A DNA stretch of 25,243 nucleotides from JAQVEB01 sp028698105. Lineage in GTDB: Bacteria > Bacteroidota > Bacteroidia > Bacteroidales > Dysgonomonadaceae. The position numbers were made by a program, and so were the translations under genes. Shown piece after piece: positions 23,018 through 25,243 of the stretch. Below the pieces are notes generated by a model. That model saw only the letters and a list, made by a program, of their open reading frames with translations, was not told the DNA's origin and searched no databases. The stretch's first letter is position 1, and each line of letters opens with the position of its first letter. The stretch lies in the NCBI GenBank assembly GCA_964293155.1, contig CAXYYA010000046.1, positions 1 to 25,243 on the forward strand, in the 5' to 3' direction.

Positions 23018-24022
23018 ATGAAAAATTTATTCGCTGCATTAATCTTTACAATTGCCCTGTTGCCAAGTTGCAAAAGCCAGTCACAGGGATTCGTTATGAC
23101 GGTAAACGGCCGCATTCCTGCGCAGGAAATGGGCATAACACTAACACATGAGCATATTCTCGTGGATTTTATTGGCGCCGATAGTGTCAGCGCATCGCGG
23201 TACAACGTAAATGAAGTGATGGAGAAGGTATTGCCGTATTTGCAGGAAATCAAAGCGTTGGGCTGCCAAACGTTTGTTGAGTGCACTCCCGAATATTTGG
23301 GACGTGATCCGCAACTTCTGAAAAGGCTTTCCGATGAAACGCAACTGCATATTCTCACCAACACCGGCTTTTACGGCGTGCGGAACAACAAATTTATTCC
23401 GTCGTCGTTTCTTGGTAAATCGGCCGAAGCGCTTTTGGAAATATGGATTGCGGAATGGGAAAACGGAATCCGCGGGACCGGAATCAAGCCCGGATTTATC
23501 AAAATAGGTGTGGATAGCGATTCGCTTTCCCAATTTCACACCACACTCGTTGAAGCCGCGGCATTAACACATCTGCAAAGCGGACTGGTTATTGCTTCGC
23601 ATACAGGACCTTCGCTTCCCGCCTTCCAGCAAATGGAAGTGCTTGAGCGGTATGGCGTTTCTCCCGAAGCGTTTATCTGGGTGCATGCCCAAAGCGAAAA
23701 AGAGGTGGAAAAACTCTCCCTCGCAGCCGAAAAAGGCGCATGGATTAGTCTGGATTATATTTCTGAAGGAAATGTTGACGAAATAGCGTCGTTAATCCGT
23801 TATCTGGATGAGCAGGGCCATTTATCCCGTGTTCTTTTATCGCACGATGCCGGCTGGTTCGATCCGGCAAAACCGGGCGGCGGTGATTTCAGGAGATTCA
23901 CTGCTCTTTTTACCAAACTTATTCCCACCCTGGAAAATAGCGGTTTCACGCGCGAAAAGATAAACCGGTTGCTGCGAGAAAATCCCGCAAGAGCGTTTGA
24001 AGTGAAAGTCAGAAGGAAATGA
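23018..24022 (+). CDS. Phosphotriesterase-family amidohydrolase lipoprotein
   Basis: A 334-residue lipoprotein (lipobox LPSC, C18) of the phosphotriesterase branch of the amidohydrolase superfamily. All metal-site residues of the family are present: H44-x-H46 in THEHILVD, the carbamylated lysine K162 in GFIKIGVD, H195 in ASHTG, H223 in WVHAQSE, and D277 in LSHDAGW. A binuclear hydrolase site therefore looks intact. Relatives include lactonases and php/PTE-like proteins of unknown substrate, so activity on organophosphates should not be assumed. The lipid anchor places it in the envelope. It has its own -7 box and no functional partner nearby. Confidence 0.9.
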   Translation: MKNLFAALIFTIALLPSCKSQSQGFVMTVNGRIPAQEMGITLTHEHILVDFIGADSVSASRYNVNEVMEKVLPYLQEIKALGCQTFVECTPEYLGRDPQLLKRLSDETQLHILTNTGFYGVRNNKFIPSSFLGKSAEALLEIWIAEWENGIRGTGIKPGFIKIGVDSDSLSQFHTTLVEAAALTHLQSGLVIASHTGPSLPAFQQMEVLERYGVSPEAFIWVHAQSEKEVEKLSLAAEKGAWISLDYISEGNVDEIASLIRYLDEQGHLSRVLLSHDAGWFDPAKPGGGDFRRFTALFTKLIPTLENSGFTREKINRLLRENPARAFEVKVRRK

Positions 24023-24076
24023 TTTTTCAAAAAGATGTAATTTTTTACACAGGAAACAAGAAAAAAACAGCTTAAC

Positions 24077-24183
24077 TAACGTGAGTTCGATGCAAGAAAA
24101 AATTGTATTAAGCAAAGAATAAGGTAATAAGGTCTTTTTTTAATACTCACAATATTTTTACTAAGGTTATCGAACTCACGTTA
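24077..24183. repeat. MITE-like element with 15-bp perfect terminal inverted repeats
   Basis: TAACGTGAGTTCGAT (24077-24091) and ATCGAACTCACGTTA (24169-24183) are perfect reverse complements at the ends of a 107-bp AT-rich non-coding segment. The middle has no ORF and can partly self-pair. The element sits between the ends of two convergent genes, one base from the stop of the SRPBCC gene. It might instead act as a bidirectional transcription end. Confidence 0.6.
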
Positions 24184-24184
24184 A

Positions 24185-24652
24185 TTATATTTTCTGCTCA
24201 CAAGCGATTTTTAATTCTTCCAATGATTTTTGAAGCGCTTGTTTCACGATTTTATTCAGGTAGTTTTTCATCAATTTAGTCAATAATCCCTCCATACTCT
24301 CTTCCACAAAGACTTCGGTCGTTCCATTTCCAAGCGAAGTGATTTTCCAACTGTGGACAGCATTAATTCCCATTGATTTTCCCGTCCATCCGATATAATT
24401 CGGAGCTTTCACAGTGTGCAGCGTCGAGTGAATTTTCGAACTTCCGTTTTTCCAATCGAAAGTAGTGCCGGGCGTAAGTTCTCCATTTAATCTGGCATAT
24501 TCAATTGCCTTTTGCCATTGCGGCCAGTTATCAATGTCGGAAAGTATTTTCCATACATTTTCTGCAGATGAATTTATTATTATTTTACCGGAATAATAAA
24601 CCGGTGCGTTTTTATTTGTTTTCATTGTTTGATAGAGGAAATAATTTTGCAT
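24185..24652 (-). CDS. SRPBCC (polyketide cyclase/START-like) family protein
   Basis: A protein of 155 residues from the ATG at 24652, or 146 from the ATG at 24625. The helix-grip signature is visible: IIINSSAENVWKILSDIDNWPQWQKAI near the N-terminus, a GTTFDWKNG strand, HSWKITSLGNGTTEVFVEES, and a long closing helix. Such proteins bind hydrophobic ligands in a cavity; the ligand is unknown. The upstream ATG lies five bases after the stop of a small cysteine protein, which suggests coupling and slightly favours the longer form. There is no signal peptide. Confidence 0.83.
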   Translation of the reverse strand: MQNYFLYQTMKTNKNAPVYYSGKIIINSSAENVWKILSDIDNWPQWQKAIEYARLNGELTPGTTFDWKNGSSKIHSTLHTVKAPNYIGWTGKSMGINAVHSWKITSLGNGTTEVFVEESMEGLLTKLMKNYLNKIVKQALQKSLEELKIACEQKI

Positions 24653-24657
24653 AATGA

Positions 24658-24858
24658 CTACACTGCTGGTTCGTGTGCTTTTTTGCCGTAAACCTTTTCG
24701 TAAGCTTTACAATACGGACATTTATCTTCTTCAATTTTCTTCACAAACCAAAAAGCTATTCCTTTTTATTTTCTACGAGCAGTACGGCATACGGGGCATT
24801 CAGCGCATTTCTGAGCCATTTCGTGATCTTTGTCGGTTACAATGTTTGTTGTTTCCAT
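24658..24858 (-). pseudogene. Four-cysteine zinc-ribbon-like mini-protein split by an in-frame TAA
   Basis: From the ATG at 24856-24858 the frame encodes METTNIVTDKDHEMAQKC, then AECPVCRTARRK, and meets TAA at 24766-24768. The same frame continues with KGIAFWFVKKIEEDKCPYC and KAYEKVYGKKAHEPAV to TAG at 24658-24660. The two halves together make a coherent 67-codon protein with CxxCPxC and CPYC motifs. Single-base reversal of TAA to CAA (glutamine) would restore it. I recall similar intact small Bacteroidota proteins of unknown function, but cannot check. It lies directly before the SRPBCC gene on the same strand. Confidence 0.72.
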
Positions 24859-25112
24859 CAGCTTAACGTGTTAAGTCTTTGAATATAAAAAGACAAATTA
24901 AAAGATAAAAACCGAAAAAATGCAGAAAAACATATTAAGAATTTGTTACGTTTTAAAGAGTGTAATGTCTTATGAATAAGACTGATGCCTCAGGTTGAAG
25001 AAAGATAATTTTATGGGCGATGTGTGTTAGATAATCAATTCTGAACTAACAGACAATTAATTATGCGAATCCAACTTATGTTTAATATTCCAAAACAGTT
25101 TCTAAGAATCGA
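24859..25112. other. AT-rich non-coding gap with two short palindromes
   Basis: No gene is supported here. CTTAAC/GT/GTTAAG (24862-24875) lies three bases before the mini-protein ATG, and GTCTTAT/GA/ATAAGAC (24967-24982) lies further upstream. The first could be an operator or may only reflect AT richness. The longest start-to-stop stretch I checked is 18 codons and looks random. Confidence 0.5.
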
Positions 25113-25147
25113 AAAACCCTAATTGAAAATCAATCAATTAGGGTTTT
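25113..25147 (-). terminator. Terminator downstream of tRNA-Leu
   Basis: A 14-bp perfect stem (25113-25126 with 25134-25147, AAAACCCTAATTGA and its complement) with a 7-nt loop. On the minus strand it ends in TTTTT, 11 bases after the tRNA 3' end. Confidence 0.8.
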
Positions 25148-25157
25148 GCTTTCTGGG

Positions 25158-25241
25158 TACCCAGAGCCGGGATCGAACCGGCATGGAAGTGAATCCACTG
25201 GTGTTTGAGACCAGCGCGTCTACCAATTCCGCCATCTGGGC
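25158..25241 (-). tRNA. tRNA-Leu(CAA)
   Basis: An 84-nt class II tRNA on the minus strand. The acceptor GCCCAGA pairs with TCTGGGT (first pair G.U), with discriminator A. The anticodon stem CTGGT/ACCAG encloses loop CTCAAAC, giving anticodon CAA, which reads UUG leucine. A long variable arm (TGGATTCACTTCCA region) and a T arm with GGTTCGATCC are present. CCA is not encoded (ACCC follows), so it must be added after transcription. Confidence 0.96.
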
Positions 25242-25243
25242 AT

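Noticed and set aside
24654..24882. Plus-strand ORFs of about 70 codons rich in F, L and S
   Set aside because: They lie opposite the cysteine-rich mini-protein, whose minus-strand frame makes a coherent zinc-ribbon-like pattern; the plus frames show none.
25153..25164. CTGGGTACCCAG palindrome at the tRNA 3' end as an attachment site
   Set aside because: It arises from the acceptor stem and adjoining bases; no integrase gene or duplicated tRNA end is seen in the window.

Overview
The window looks like chromosomal DNA of a Bacteroidota bacterium, most likely order Bacteroidales (Dysgonomonadaceae/Porphyromonadaceae-like; this placement is inference). The signs are several TAnnTTTG -7 boxes, few strong Shine-Dalgarno sites, a fused CzcA-TolC efflux protein, a PorE-like TPR/PD40/CRD/OmpA lipoprotein of the type IX secretion type, and the local gene families (DUF2141, Skp/OmpH with a small membrane protein, tatA-tatC without tatB). 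Most genes are core or envelope functions. No phage, CRISPR array, complete insertion sequence or recognisable new defence system was found.

Layout. 1-640: a secreted DUF2141 protein with a structured leader and a good terminator. 688-6166: a heavy-metal efflux operon, an RND pump fused to its outer-membrane channel followed one base later by the periplasmic adaptor. 6340-8316: PorE-like lipoprotein. 8373-13257: a tightly packed plus-strand run, cbpA-cbpM, a PIN toxin-antitoxin pair, recN, rlmB, ridA. Two 110-bp REPIN-like repeats flank rlmB, and one has replaced the 3' end of recN. 13258-13831: a short tandem-repeat array in front of yccF. 13961-18499 (minus strand): tatC, tatA, a secreted endonuclease/exonuclease/phosphatase protein, pepD, then a toxin-antitoxin locus whose ParE-like toxin is broken twice while the antitoxin is intact. 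18645-24022 (plus): a small membrane protein plus an OmpH-like protein, a family 2 glycosyltransferase, a MarC protein, enolase and a phosphotriesterase-family lipoprotein. 24077-25241: a MITE-like inverted-repeat element, then on the minus strand an SRPBCC protein, a four-cysteine mini-protein cut by an in-frame stop, and tRNA-Leu(CAA).

How the parts work together. The efflux genes would form one tripartite pump. CbpA and CbpM are a co-chaperone and its modulator. TatA and TatC are the folded-protein exporter. The most informative unusual points are the internal signal peptide inside the pump fusion, the paired 110-bp repeats that add coding sequence to RecN and supply a ribosome-binding site to rlmB, the two decaying small genes seen by reading across stop codons, and the 11-bp repeat array before yccF. 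All family calls are from motif recognition by eye; no database search was possible.
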